48,399 bases of DNA from an uncultured Lachnospiraceae bacterium (GCA_949502235.1 CATBDC010000026.1:1-48399); one strand, 5' to 3'; shown: positions 32,436 through 41,134, counted from the first letter of the stretch. Program-made: numbers and translations. Notes: generated by a model not told the origin, from the letters alone.

Positions 32436-33650
32436 CTAAAGACAGCTCTTCGTCTGCCGGGGCAGTCCCTTCTCCATCAGAGACGTCACATATTTCACTG
32501 TTGCTTTTACACCCAGATCCATGACACCCTCATCCACATCAAACCGCTCATTATGATGCTCCGCCCCGCTTCCATATGACGGATTTTTTATTCCCAGAAG
32601 AGCCATAACTCCCGGATACTTCTCACAATATCTGCTGAAGCTCTCTGACGCATAGAATAACGGAAAATCCTCCGGGACTGTTTCCCTGCCGCAGAGCTCC
32701 CGGATTGCTTTTTTTGCTGCCTCCGCATGAGGGACGCTGTTTATAACCGGAATCCCAACTTCATCCATCACCCGGCCAAAACGGACAGCGCAATTGTGCA
32801 TTGCCGCAGTATGACTGGCAACCTTCTTCACAATCTCCAATGCCTTTTTTCCCTCCTGCTGATCGAAAAACCGTAAGGAACCCTTTATCTGAGCCGTCTC
32901 CGGGAATACATTCAAAGCCTCCCCTCCATGAATACAGGTAATGCCAAAGGTCACCGTTTTCTCAACATCCAGCTGATTGACAAATGCCCCCGGGATATTC
33001 GTTACGATAGATGCAGCTGTAAAAACCGGATTTATGGACAGATCCGGCCGGGAACCATGTCCGCCGCGTCCCTGTACTTCAATATCCACACCTCCGAATC
33101 CGGTCATACATGGGCCGGGACGTATACCGATATACCCCGATTCCAGGGCTGCATACACATGAAGTGCCCACACCGTATCTATCTTTTTCTCAGATAGAGC
33201 CTCCAGTATCTGTCTGCTGCTTGCCCCGTTTTCTTCCCCTGATTCAAAACAAAAGTATACAATGCCGCATAAGCTTTCCCGCAGTGCACACAACACCTCC
33301 ATGCTTCCTAAAAGCATTGCTGAATGTGCGTCATGTCCACAGGCATGACAGGTATTTTCCTGCTCCGACATACAGCATCTGGGACCTTTCAGATTCTCCG
33401 GGTTCTCCTTTAAAGGAAGGGCATCCATATCCGCCCGCAGGACAATGCTGGGGCCTTCCTTTCCTGTATCAAGAACCGCTATTACTGCGGCCTCCGCCAC
33501 AGTCTCATAAGGAATTCCCAGCTTTTCAATATAACTGCAGATATAATCATGGGTCTTGAATTCTTTTCCGCCGATTTCCGCAAAGGCATGAATCTTCCTT
33601 CTATGAGCAATTACGATGTCCTTCACTCTCTCTGTCTCTTTTTGCAGCAT
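32436..33650 (-). CDS. M20-family amidohydrolase (hippurate/N-acyl amino acid hydrolase-like)
   Basis: 404 residues. Motifs of the HipO/ILR1 group: [57 protein letters not shown] and the final metal histidine in [12 protein letters not shown]. The cysteine ahead of CGHD is the usual third ligand. The family cleaves amide bonds of N-acyl amino acids such as hippurate and auxin conjugates, releasing the amino acid and an acid. It sits between an amino-acid-type ABC permease and ATPase, so it probably hydrolyses an imported conjugate. A molybdenum enzyme downstream could then act on the acid. ATG 33650 follows AGGAGGAATGAG. Confidence 0.9.
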   Translation of the reverse strand: MLQKETERVKDIVIAHRRKIHAFAEIGGKEFKTHDYICSYIEKLGIPYETVAEAAVIAVLDTGKEGPSIVLRADMDALPLKENPENLKGPRCCMSEQENTCHACGHDAHSAMLLGSMEVLCALRESLCGIVYFCFESGEENGASSRQILEALSEKKIDTVWALHVYAALESGYIGIRPGPCMTGFGGVDIEVQGRGGHGSRPDLSINPVFTAASIVTNIPGAFVNQLDVEKTVTFGITCIHGGEALNVFPETAQIKGSLRFFDQQEGKKALEIVKKVASHTAAMHNCAVRFGRVMDEVGIPVINSVPHAEAAKKAIRELCGRETVPEDFPLFYASESFSRYCEKYPGVMALLGIKNPSYGSGAEHHNERFDVDEGVMDLGVKATVKYVTSLMEKGLPRQTKSCL

Positions 33651-33664
33651 CTCATTCCTCCTAC

Positions 33665-34321
33665 TTACGCAATCTGCTTTACGCTTTTTGCAAAATATTT
33701 TTCCAGCATTTTACTGATTCGCTCAATGATGATTCCCAGAACCCAGAATACCAGTGCCGCTGCAACGTACGCCTCCAGAAAAGCATAGGATTCCGTTGCC
33801 GCATCTGTCGCACTTTTCAGAATATCACTGACTCCCATCACATTTACCAGCGCTGTTATTTTAAGCAGAGACAAAATACTATTTGTCAGCGGTGGGATAA
33901 CAACACGGAACATCTGTGGAAAAATAATATCCCTGAATGTCTGGAATGCAGTCATGCCTACTGCGTAGCCAGCCTCAAACTGTCCCTTGGGTATAGCAAT
34001 AAGACCACTTCTTAATACTTCTGAAATCCCGGAAAGCGATACAATTGTAAGACCCAGAATTGCAATATAAATCAGGTTAACATCACGAATATTAACGTCC
34101 AGATGAAAAAATGCTGCAAAATCATTAAACTTATATGTATAAATCATAATGCAGATAAGCAGTATCAGATTTGCCGGAAATGCTTTGCAAAGCGCCATAA
34201 ACACGTCCAGCACCTTTGATATAACCGGGAGCCGGTATGTCCGGACAAGAGCTGCCAGCATACCCAGAACAACACATATTACTGGACACCGGCAAAATAA
34301 ACCATTAACCTTTACACACAA
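33665..34321 (-). pseudogene. Amino acid-type ABC transporter permease, N-terminally truncated
   Basis: 218 codons. From about residue 14 onward the sequence is a normal His/Glu/Gln-type permease (VVLGMLAALVRTYRLPVISK, later SEVLRSGLIAIPKGQFEAGYAVGM, the EAA loop, and LLKITALVNVMGVSDIL). The opening residues MCVKVNGLFCRCP are not family-like. They come from the 3' end of the sensor kinase gene read in another frame. The first membrane helix and periplasmic start, some 30-50 residues, are missing, and no binding-protein gene precedes it. So the gene has been cut at its 5' end next to the kinase stop at 34305. The remaining gene may still be transcribed from the kinase operon, but import is doubtful. 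Confidence 0.7.
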
Positions 34322-35678
34322 GCAGTAGCGTCACTCTCGCCCCATACCCTTCTAAGCCCTCATTTTCCAAAACCACCTGGCCGCCCTGGCGCCTGGCAAA
34401 CTGTGACGCGGTATAAAGTCCCAGTCCCCGGTGGTTTTTCCCATGCCTGCTTTTATCCCCCTGGTAAAACTGCTCCCTGGCGTATAGAAGCTCTTCCTTC
34501 GTAAATCCCTGCCCCTTATCAATCACTCTTGCGGCCAGATAACGCTTTCCGCCCTCCGTCACAGCCTCCGTCACGATCCGTATTTTCCTTCCCCCGGGAG
34601 TATGCTCCAGCGCATTGCTCACAATATTGTCCCATGCCCGCAGAATTTCTTCCATATTGCACCAAATTTCACCAGACATCCCCCATAGATCAGATTCTGC
34701 TGCCGCAGCCCGTATCTTACCGCCGGAATATCCCGCCGCCAGCTCCTTTGCCCTCTCCTTAAGCCTCTCTGCCAGCTCCTTTGCCGATATAGCTTCTGCT
34801 GCCTCTCCTGTTTCCTCTCCGCTTTCTGTAAGCAGCATATCCTGAAGTCTGTGCAGATAATTCTCAATCTCCGCTACATTTTCCTGTATATACGTATTAT
34901 ATTCCTTACAGGCTTCCTCCTGTATTTCCTCATGGAGAAGCTCTGCATTTCCTTTAATCACTGTCAGAGGTGTCTTAATATCATGGGCAAGGGCCGCCAC
35001 CTGTTCTCTCTTATGCCGTTCAAGCCTCCACTGTCTGTCAAGAGATTCCTTCAGCGCCTTCCCCATCCGGGACAGGGAACGTAAGGCCTCATCAATCTCC
35101 AGTATGTCCGAATGTTCCTCTCCGATTTCCAGATTCTGGCTTCTTATCTTTTCTGTCGTCTCTTTCAGCGCCTTAAGCCGTCCGGAAAGCATCCTCGCAA
35201 AATGTCTTGATACCGCAGCCGCCTGGAGAAAAAACAAAAGAATAAATAAAATCACAAATAAAAACTCCGGCGCTGGAAGGATTTTCTGCAGATATTCATT
35301 TGCCGCCTGTGTCCTGATATAATATTTCACGATACAAAGCTCTTCATTTTTCATTAAAAGGAACCGGTATAAACCGCCGCCGTCCGCAAAGGTATCATTC
35401 TCCTTATATGCCGCCCAGGCATTTTTCCTATTTTTTTCCTCAAGATTTCCATAAAGGAACCCGCCGCTTTTATCATATACGCCAAACCTGCTCCCCACAG
35501 GAAGCATGTCTTCTGTAACTCTTCCTGCATTTATAATCTCTTCTCTGTTCTCATTAATGTAACGCTCCATATAATTAGCAGGCAGCACTGCCCCCATATT
35601 AATAAGCATACTAAATGAAAGAACCATAAGAAGTGCCAGTAAAACTGTATTTACACAGAAAATACAGATATATTTCAT
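34305..35678 (-). CDS. Sensor histidine kinase, lantibiotic-sensing SpaK/NisK-like
   Basis: About 457 residues from ATG 35678, chosen because GACAGGAATTTTT precedes it. Membrane helix 1 (about 3-28), an extracellular sensor (about 30-155), helix 2 (FLFVILFILLFFLQAAAV), a HAMP-like linker, H-box ALAHDIKTPLTVI, N box, G1 RVIDKGQGF and G2 HGLGLYTASQFARR. It is the last gene of an F-E-G-R-K cluster. The order ABC transporter, then regulator, then kinase matches lantibiotic immunity loci, so it likely detects a lantibiotic or related peptide in the outer leaflet. The 3' end overlaps the truncated permease in another frame. Confidence 0.9.
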   Translation of the reverse strand: MKYICIFCVNTVLLALLMVLSFSMLINMGAVLPANYMERYINENREEIINAGRVTEDMLPVGSRFGVYDKSGGFLYGNLEEKNRKNAWAAYKENDTFADGGGLYRFLLMKNEELCIVKYYIRTQAANEYLQKILPAPEFLFVILFILLFFLQAAAVSRHFARMLSGRLKALKETTEKIRSQNLEIGEEHSDILEIDEALRSLSRMGKALKESLDRQWRLERHKREQVAALAHDIKTPLTVIKGNAELLHEEIQEEACKEYNTYIQENVAEIENYLHRLQDMLLTESGEETGEAAEAISAKELAERLKERAKELAAGYSGGKIRAAAAESDLWGMSGEIWCNMEEILRAWDNIVSNALEHTPGGRKIRIVTEAVTEGGKRYLAARVIDKGQGFTKEELLYAREQFYQGDKSRHGKNHRGLGLYTASQFARRQGGQVVLENEGLEGYGARVTLLLVCKG

Positions 35679-35689
35679 AAAAATTCCTG

Positions 35690-36367
35690 TCAGTGTCCGC
35701 TGTTTTCCTGTTTCCACCTGTACCCAATCCCCCATACCGTCTCAATCGGCTCAAGCTGAACCCTTTTTAATTTTGCCCGGATATTTTTTACATGCTCCGT
35801 AATCACAGAATTATCGCTTTCTCCCTCATATCCGAACACCGCCTCATAGATCTGTTCCTTAGAAAATACCTGTCCCCGGTTCATGGCCAGGTATTCGCAG
35901 ATCGCATATTCACTCTTCGTAAGCTCCAGCTCCTTCCCTCTGTAAAACGCCTGCTTTGCCTTAAGCCTGAAGCTTACCCCGCCTGCGGACACCGCATACT
36001 TTTTCTCCCTGCCCTCTCTCCTAAGATGAGCCGCCACCCTTGCCCGAAGCTCTCCGATTCCAAAAGGCTTTAATATATAATCATCGCCGCCGATTCCTAA
36101 ACCCCGCATCAGATCCTCCTCCGCAGTCTTTGCTGTCAAAAACAAAATAGGGCAGTCTGTCAAATCCCTGATTTCCTCACACAGGGAAAAACCGTCCTTC
36201 CCCGGCATCATCACATCCAGCAGAATAAGCTGGTAATCCTGAAGACGAAGGGCACATACCTTAGCCGGATCCTCCACTGCTGTCACTTCATAGCCTTCCT
36301 TTTCCAATGCCCGCTTAATGAGTATCAGAATTTCTTTTTCATCATCAACCGCCAATATTTTAATCAT
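35690..36367 (-). CDS. Response regulator, OmpR family (SpaR/NisR-like)
   Basis: About 225 residues from ATG 36367, chosen because AAGGAAGGCGGATCA precedes it; it overlaps the G permease stop by 8 bases. The receiver domain has the Asp pair (VDDEKE), phospho-acceptor in LILLDVMMPG and Lys in ILKPF. The winged helix has SVITEHVKNIRAKL and ends VWGIGYRWK. Partner of the kinase that starts 12 bases downstream. It should switch on the FEG exporter when a target peptide is present. Confidence 0.92.
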   Translation of the reverse strand: MIKILAVDDEKEILILIKRALEKEGYEVTAVEDPAKVCALRLQDYQLILLDVMMPGKDGFSLCEEIRDLTDCPILFLTAKTAEEDLMRGLGIGGDDYILKPFGIGELRARVAAHLRREGREKKYAVSAGGVSFRLKAKQAFYRGKELELTKSEYAICEYLAMNRGQVFSKEQIYEAVFGYEGESDNSVITEHVKNIRAKLKRVQLEPIETVWGIGYRWKQENSGH

Positions 36368-37115
36368 TGATCCGCCTTCCTTCATAAAAATAAAATCCCG
36401 TCAGGGTTAAAAGAGCAATCACCGCCGTCACCGTCCCGTTTATCAGAAGGCTGCCCTTCAGAGCCGATACTGCCGCAGGAAGTCTTCCATCCAAATAATA
36501 CCGGAAATAATACCCTGTCCAGTGACCGCCGAATGCACAGGGCAAAAACTGCCAGATTCCATCTCCAAGCCCGGTAAGCATAAGGGCTGACACTACGGAT
36601 TCCACGGCTCCTATACAAAGTGAGATGCTCTTTGGCTTCCACAGATTTAAAAATACATGATAAAAATACATTCCCATACTGCCAGCCCATACAAGAAGAA
36701 TCATGTTAAGGCACAGGACTGCATCGAACCTGACCCTTTTTAAAAGCAGGCTGTATCCCGCCATAAATCCGCCAACCGCCAGAGCCGTTCCTAAAAGTCC
36801 CATAAAGACACACACAAACCATTTGGCTGTAAATATATTCCGCCTTTTTACCGCCATCCCCAGAAATACAAGGAAATGATTTCCCTCCTCATGAGAAACA
36901 TTCTGGGCGCATACGATACTGATAATAAGTGGAAATGCTGTTGTAAGTACCTCAATGTATCCTGAAAGCTCACCTTCCCACCTATGGGGACTCACCCCAT
37001 AATAGCATAAAAATAATAAAATTCCAAATACCGGAACAAAAAGATGAAGCCAGAAAAAACCAGTATGCTTCATCTTATAAAACTCCAGATGTACCAGCCG
37101 CACAAATTCTCTCAT
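36360..37115 (-). CDS. Lantibiotic immunity ABC transporter permease, MutG/SpaG-like
   Basis: 251 residues with six predicted membrane helices, beginning EFVRLVHLEFYKMKHTGFFWLHLFVP, the usual opening of the SpaE/SpaG and ABC-2 permeases. It starts directly after the E permease stop (37116) and carries the ribosome site GGTGGAGGAAT in that gene's last codons. With the E subunit and the F ATPase it forms a transporter that expels a peptide from the membrane. Substrate not readable. Confidence 0.85.
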   Translation of the reverse strand: MREFVRLVHLEFYKMKHTGFFWLHLFVPVFGILLFLCYYGVSPHRWEGELSGYIEVLTTAFPLIISIVCAQNVSHEEGNHFLVFLGMAVKRRNIFTAKWFVCVFMGLLGTALAVGGFMAGYSLLLKRVRFDAVLCLNMILLVWAGSMGMYFYHVFLNLWKPKSISLCIGAVESVVSALMLTGLGDGIWQFLPCAFGGHWTGYYFRYYLDGRLPAAVSALKGSLLINGTVTAVIALLTLTGFYFYEGRRIND

Positions 37116-37883
37116 CTATTCCTCCACCTTCCTTTCAAACACCCGCCTGCCGATTCCCCACAAAAGAAGGAACCATAAAAGAGAACTGGCAACCCCCGCC
37201 GGGAAGCCCTGATATGTGACAAGCTCCGGCAGATACGTAACACTTCCCGGCTGTGCCACAAGGCCATTGGGGAGAATCTTCAAAATGCTGCACATAAGCC
37301 TTGCAGGAATTGCACCCGGTATAAGCATATAATAAGGCTTTAGGGAAACCGTCACCGCTATGCATCCATAACCAGCCACATGAATAAGCGGGGCTAAAGC
37401 GCCGCCGAAAAGCTGCTGCAGCAAAAGGCAAAAAGGAATCTGCCACAGGCTTGTAACAAATAAGACTACTGCCGCTGCAAGCTGGCTTCCCGCCCCCACC
37501 TCTGCCGGAAACTCCATATGGAAGAGTTCCCTAAAAAAATTTTCTGTTAAAAGCGCTGCTGCTAAGAGGAGAAAAAGAGATATAAAAAGCATCCGGATTC
37601 CATACAGGATCTGTCCGTCCCAAATCCTTTTCATATCAACAGGCATGCTTAAAATATTCCGGTTCTTCTGCCTTTTCTCCTTTCCCAAAATTACCCCTGA
37701 AAGAAGCGCTATAAAGGCCGGTAAAAGAAACATATACCACCAGTTATAACAGTCTATCACCACATATTCCCCTGTTAAAACGGCTGCAATCAAAACAGCC
37801 GCAAGGGGCATCCCTGCCGCAAGCTTTCCCGCTGCTGTGCGGCGGTTCTTCAGCACCTCTGCCTTATAACATTTCCTTAACAT
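37116..37883 (-). CDS. Lantibiotic immunity ABC transporter permease, MutE/EpiE-like
   Basis: 255 residues, six predicted helices, starting MLRKCYKAEVLKNRRTAAGK. The region LGKEKRQKNRNILSMPVDMKRIWDGQILYG is characteristic of the E-type permeases of lantibiotic self-protection transporters. It overlaps the ATPase gene by 7 bases and is followed without a gap by the G permease. It acts in the membrane as half of a heteromeric channel. Confidence 0.85.
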   Translation of the reverse strand: MLRKCYKAEVLKNRRTAAGKLAAGMPLAAVLIAAVLTGEYVVIDCYNWWYMFLLPAFIALLSGVILGKEKRQKNRNILSMPVDMKRIWDGQILYGIRMLFISLFLLLAAALLTENFFRELFHMEFPAEVGAGSQLAAAVVLFVTSLWQIPFCLLLQQLFGGALAPLIHVAGYGCIAVTVSLKPYYMLIPGAIPARLMCSILKILPNGLVAQPGSVTYLPELVTYQGFPAGVASSLLWFLLLWGIGRRVFERKVEE

Positions 37884-38587
37884 GCTTCTTCCTCCCTTCT
37901 ATGCCCTGCAATCCTCATAAACAGCTCCTCCAGATGGCCGCTGTCCGGCATCTCTCCCTGAAAGCCAAGCATACCGTCTGCCATAATGCCGATAAAGTCA
38001 GCCGTCTGTTCTATTTCATTTAAAATATGACTCGAAACGATTACCGTAATTCCCTCCTGCGGAAATGTCCGTATGAGTCCTCTTAGATCCCTGATGCCAA
38101 TGGGATCCAGCCCGTTTACAGGCTCGTCAAGAACTAAAAGCTTAGGATGATTTAAGAGAGCTATGGCAATGCCAAGGCGCTGTTTCATGCCAAGGGAGAA
38201 CTGTCCGCTCCTCTTCTTTCCTGTATCCGTAAGCCCCGTAAGCTCCAGCACATCCCAGATTCTGGAATCCGGGATGTCAAACATCAGGGCACGCGCCTTC
38301 AGATTCTCCCATGCCGTCAGATTTTCATAGATAGGCGGGGTCTCCACCAAGGCTCCAATATCTGCCAGATCCTTTCTGCTCCAGGGGTGCCCGTTAAAGA
38401 AGATTTCCCCGCCTGTGGGGCGTAAGATCCCCGTCAGCATCTTAAGCAGCGTAGATTTACCGGCGCCGTTGGGGCCTAACAACCCGTATACACAGCACTC
38501 TGGCACTGCCAGTGAAATATTCCTGACAACAGGCTGGTTGTGAAAAGACTTCGAAATACATTTTGTTTCCAAGATCATTTGTTTCAT
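37877..38587 (-). CDS. Lantibiotic immunity ABC transporter ATPase, SpaF/NisF/MutF-like
   Basis: 236 residues. Walker A GLLGPNGAGKST (near 34-45), a lantibiotic-type loop NLTAWENLKARALM instead of the usual Q-loop form, signature FSLGMKQRLGIAIAL, Walker B LLVLDEPVNGLDPIGI and switch SSHILNE. The signature with LG and the DEPVNGLDP Walker B are diagnostic for the NisF/SpaF/BcrA group. ATG 38587 follows a perfect GGAGGAAATCAT. It is the first gene of the FEGRK operon. No structural lantibiotic, LanB/C or LanM gene lies in the window, so this is resistance without production. Confidence 0.92.
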   Translation of the reverse strand: MKQMILETKCISKSFHNQPVVRNISLAVPECCVYGLLGPNGAGKSTLLKMLTGILRPTGGEIFFNGHPWSRKDLADIGALVETPPIYENLTAWENLKARALMFDIPDSRIWDVLELTGLTDTGKKRSGQFSLGMKQRLGIAIALLNHPKLLVLDEPVNGLDPIGIRDLRGLIRTFPQEGITVIVSSHILNEIEQTADFIGIMADGMLGFQGEMPDSGHLEELFMRIAGHRREEEAC

Positions 38588-38621
38588 ATGATTTCCTCCT
38601 TATTATGCATGTTAATGCTGC

Positions 38622-38648
38622 GTTACTGTTCACTCCGTTCACAGTAAC
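38622..38648. repeat. Palindromic repeat, GTTACTGT...ACAGTAAC
   Basis: A perfect 8-base dyad with an 11-base centre TCACTCCGTTC, upstream of the FEGRK operon start. It is nearly identical to 41108-41134 and related to 6850 and 10059. Confidence 0.65.
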
Positions 38649-38713
38649 ATTCGCTAGTCTATTTAAAATTCGCTTTGCGAATGGGACTTGCTCACACCTG
38701 AATCATTTTTTAC

Positions 38714-38738
38714 GGACTTTGCAGTAAATGCAAAGTCC
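38714..38738. terminator. GGACTTTGCA hairpin
   Basis: A perfect 10-base stem GGACTTTGCA/TGCAAAGTCC with loop GTAAA, enclosed by a longer TCACAC..GTGTGA pair. The loop is the same as in the hairpin at 27661. It lies upstream of FEGRK in a 300-base region without a gene. The region also contains an ATTCGC/GCGAAT pair at 38668-38681. It could be a terminator for a lost upstream gene or a REP-like unit. Confidence 0.5.
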
Positions 38739-38885
38739 TGTGTGAACAGTCTGCGTCCAGAGATTTACGCATCTTTCATTAAACTGCAAAATAAGGATAT
38801 AATAGAATTATAAAGAAAGTATAAGGAATAAAAGAAATTAATCAATAATTGCCCACAAGCTCACACCACAGCCTCTATCAATAAC

Positions 38886-39095
38886 TTATTTCCTATCACA
38901 ATTTCCTGTTCCATTGATAATCGGCCTTAGATAAAGCAGAAAATACTTTCTGCCCGCCTCCTCAACAAAGGATTCACCACTATCATGATACAAATCATCG
39001 ACTATCAATACAATCCTCTTATCTGACACACAACAGATATCACTTAGATATTCAAATAATCTTTTCAGCCGGAAATTAGGCCGTTCTTCCTCCAC
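38886..39095 (-). pseudogene. Internally deleted AAA-ATPase/PD-(D/E)XK gene fragment
   Basis: 69 codons. It opens RPNFRLKRLFEYLSDICC with SDKRIVLIVDD, the Walker B neighbourhood of the AAA-ATPase-like family (usually IVLMIDEVD). After about residue 38 it jumps to FVEEAGRKYFLLYLRPIINGTGN, the region that opens the PD-(D/E)XK part in these proteins. Several hundred residues between, the P-loop part before and the catalytic residues after are all absent. I read it as a relic of a full gene related to 14601-16175. It ends in CDRK after the normally tyrosine-rich segment. No start context supports expression. Confidence 0.5.
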
Positions 39096-39103
39096 AAGCT
39101 GCT

Positions 39104-39261
39104 ACTTTTGACTATACACCCATCTTCAATAAATATTATGATGTGGGTGTCAAAAGTAATTTTTCACTTTACACCATGCCATATATAGTACACACTTGCC
39201 TTAAAAAGCGCAAAATACAGCGTGTCAATTTGAAAACTTGGACTTTTGACGCCCACATCAT
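39104..39261. mobile_element. Three-arm inverted-repeat element, IS-end or MITE remnant
   Basis: Arms 39138-39157 and 39242-39261 are 20-base inverted repeats (ATGATGTGGG(T/C)GTCAAAAGT) with one mismatch. A third, weaker inverted copy lies at 39104-39123 (ACTTTTGA..ACACCCATC). The centre is AT-rich and has no coding potential. It looks like the ends of an insertion sequence left without a transposase, or a miniature element. No transposase is present nearby and no target duplication is obvious. Confidence 0.5.
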
Positions 39262-39334
39262 ATTATTGCACACATAAATTCCCTGTGATAAACTTTAAGA
39301 TATCTATTTACCAAATATGCAAGGGTGTTAGGCT

Positions 39335-40384
39335 ATGAAAATGATTTACGAGATTATGCATGGAGAAAAAGTGACTGCAAGGATTGATGCGGCAGGACCC
39401 TGCAGAATCTTTGACGAGCAGTTTATGCCGTATAATTTATACCTGGAAGAGAACAATGACGACATTGACACTCTGGTTAATAACGTAACAAATTTCTATT
39501 ACTGGTGCGCATCTAGAATACTGACCCTTGACAGACAGTTCGCGAAAGAGATTCTGAACAGTATCGGCGCCAGCCAGGCAGCCACAGACCGGGACAGGGC
39601 AAAGATCGCGCTGTCTTACCGGTGTGTGTCACTGGCAGATATCTACTGGGTCAGGGAATATGGCGATACAGTCACATTTAAGGAGATTAATCTGTATGAT
39701 CATCATCTGGACAATAGCCTTGCGGACATTTCTCTTCGAGGCAGGCAGATCACGGTGCAGAACTATCAGCTCGCGCAGGATCTCTCCACCGATGGATGTT
39801 TTCCCAAGGCATGGATTCGAACAGAGAAAGGATTCCGGCTTCTGAAAGACGGCAGAGCTGACGCTGTAGACAGAGAGGTTCTTGCAAGCCGGATCTGCCA
39901 GTGCTTCCGGTGCAGACAAATCGTGTATACAGAAGGGTTCTTTGACGGAGAAAAGGTGTCTGAAAGTGAGATTATGACCTCGAAGGAATATTCTATCTCA
40001 TCAAGAGAGGCCTTTGAAATCTATGCGGCAAATCATGGATTTGATGCTCTTGAATACATTCTGAAGCTGGACGGATATGCGTACCATATGATGAATATTC
40101 TGGACTATCTGATTGGAAATACCGACCGCCACTGGGGAAACTGGGGGCTTCTGGTAGATAATCAGACGAACAGGCCCATAAGTCTGCACCCTCTGATGGA
40201 TTTCAACCAGTCCTTTCATGCCTATGACACACTGGAAGGCGCAGGATGCCTGACCATGCAGTCTGGCCTGTCCCAGATGGAAGCAGCCTTAGCGGCTGTA
40301 GAAGCAGTCGGATGGAATCAGACAGATAGTCAATCCCGGCTTCCCTTGCACCAAAAACATCATACTCCCGGTCGTCTACCATAA
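39335..40384 (+). pseudogene. HipA-like kinase, C-terminally truncated
   Basis: 349 codons from ATG 39335. It contains the HipA-type catalytic segment NTDRHWGNWG, with the conserved D-R-H and N, and a DFNQSF metal-binding segment some 25 residues later, so the kinase core is present. An N-terminal part of about 200 residues without clear motifs precedes it. After VEAVGWNQ the sequence switches to TDSQSRLPLHQKHH, which is just the reverse strand of the HAD gene's 3' end. The family normally continues past this point. So the gene lost its 3' end at a junction near 40321-40332. No HipB antitoxin gene is seen. Product probably non-functional or altered. Confidence 0.55.
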
Positions 40385-40875
40385 GGACCTTATCTTTATC
40401 CTGAATTTTGCATGCTTCAAAGGCGTAAAGGATGACCTCCGCCTTTGTTCCCCCGCCGCCGTCAAGCTCCATGCCCGCTATATAGTCAAAATAAGGCGTC
40501 AGGGCAAAATGATCTATGATCCTTCTCGCAAAGGGCTCTGGCTTTGAGGTGGCTACCACAAGCCGCTTTCCAGCCTGCTTAAGCTTTTTTACGGTCTCCT
40601 CAAAGCCCTCATAAACACTGTTTTCAAAGATTCCCTTATCCGTATAATATTCCCGGTAGTATGGCTACTGCCTCAAGAGACTGTTCCTTTGAAAAGCCGT
40701 AGTATTCCTGAAAGGAAGCAGTAAGGGGCGGACCGATAAATCTGCAGAGCTTCCTGTAATCAGTCTCCTCAATGCCATATTTTTTCAATGCATACACAAC
40801 GGAATTGGTAATTCCCGGCGCAGAGTCAGTGATAGTTCCATCCAAATCAAAGAAAAATGTATCATAATGTTTCAT
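40325..40875 (-). pseudogene. HAD-family phosphatase (phosphoglycolate phosphatase-like), broken twice
   Basis: Starts MKHYDTFFFDLDGTITDS (ATG 40875), a textbook HAD motif I with DLDGT, followed by a helical cap with GPPLTASFQEYYG. After SLEAVA the frame goes wrong at about 40664 and stops. One extra base restores YYREYYTDKGIFENSVYEGFEETVKKL (in parts), which then joins the second part, VATSKPEPFARRIIDHF (motif II) and VMVDDREYDVFGAREAGID (motif III acidic pair). The C-terminus is lost near 40325-40332 at the junction with the HipA-like gene. The ORF then runs on as non-homologous sequence to 40203. So there is one frameshift and one deletion: a pseudogene. Confidence 0.8.
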
Positions 40876-40889
40876 GGCAGCCCTCTCTT

Positions 40890-41072
40890 CTATTCTTTGA
40901 TGTAATCTATTTCTGTCAGATTAATCCCTGATGCTGTCAGGATAACTTTTAAAGCTGTGTATCTGCGTTTCATTTTCTGATATACTTCAGAAGCTTTATC
41001 ACAGGAAAGCATATAATCCTGTAGTCTTTCAAATTCCTCAATATTTCTTTGCAGCATTTCTTTTTCAGTCAT
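40890..41072 (-). CDS. Small two-helix protein of unknown function (60 residues)
   Basis: ATG 41072 is preceded by AAAGGCGGTAAATTT, better than the alternative 6 codons up. The protein reads TEKEMLQRNIEEFERLQDYM, then a turn and KMKRRYTALKVILTASGIN: two charged helices with no membrane segment. Its layout resembles the 54-residue protein at 27933-28097. It ends 14 bases ahead of the HAD pseudogene and was probably co-transcribed with it. Function unknown. Confidence 0.5.
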   Translation of the reverse strand: MTEKEMLQRNIEEFERLQDYMLSCDKASEVYQKMKRRYTALKVILTASGINLTEIDYIKE

Positions 41073-41107
41073 AAATTTACCGCCTTTCATAATCTTGAGA
41101 CATCACC

Positions 41108-41134
41108 ATTACTGTTCACTCTGTTCACAGTAAT
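41108..41134. repeat. Palindromic repeat, ATTACTGT...ACAGTAAT
   Basis: A perfect 8-base dyad with centre TCACTCTGTTC, differing from the copy at 38622-38648 at only three positions. It lies between the 60-residue protein gene and the BceB-like permease. Confidence 0.65.
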
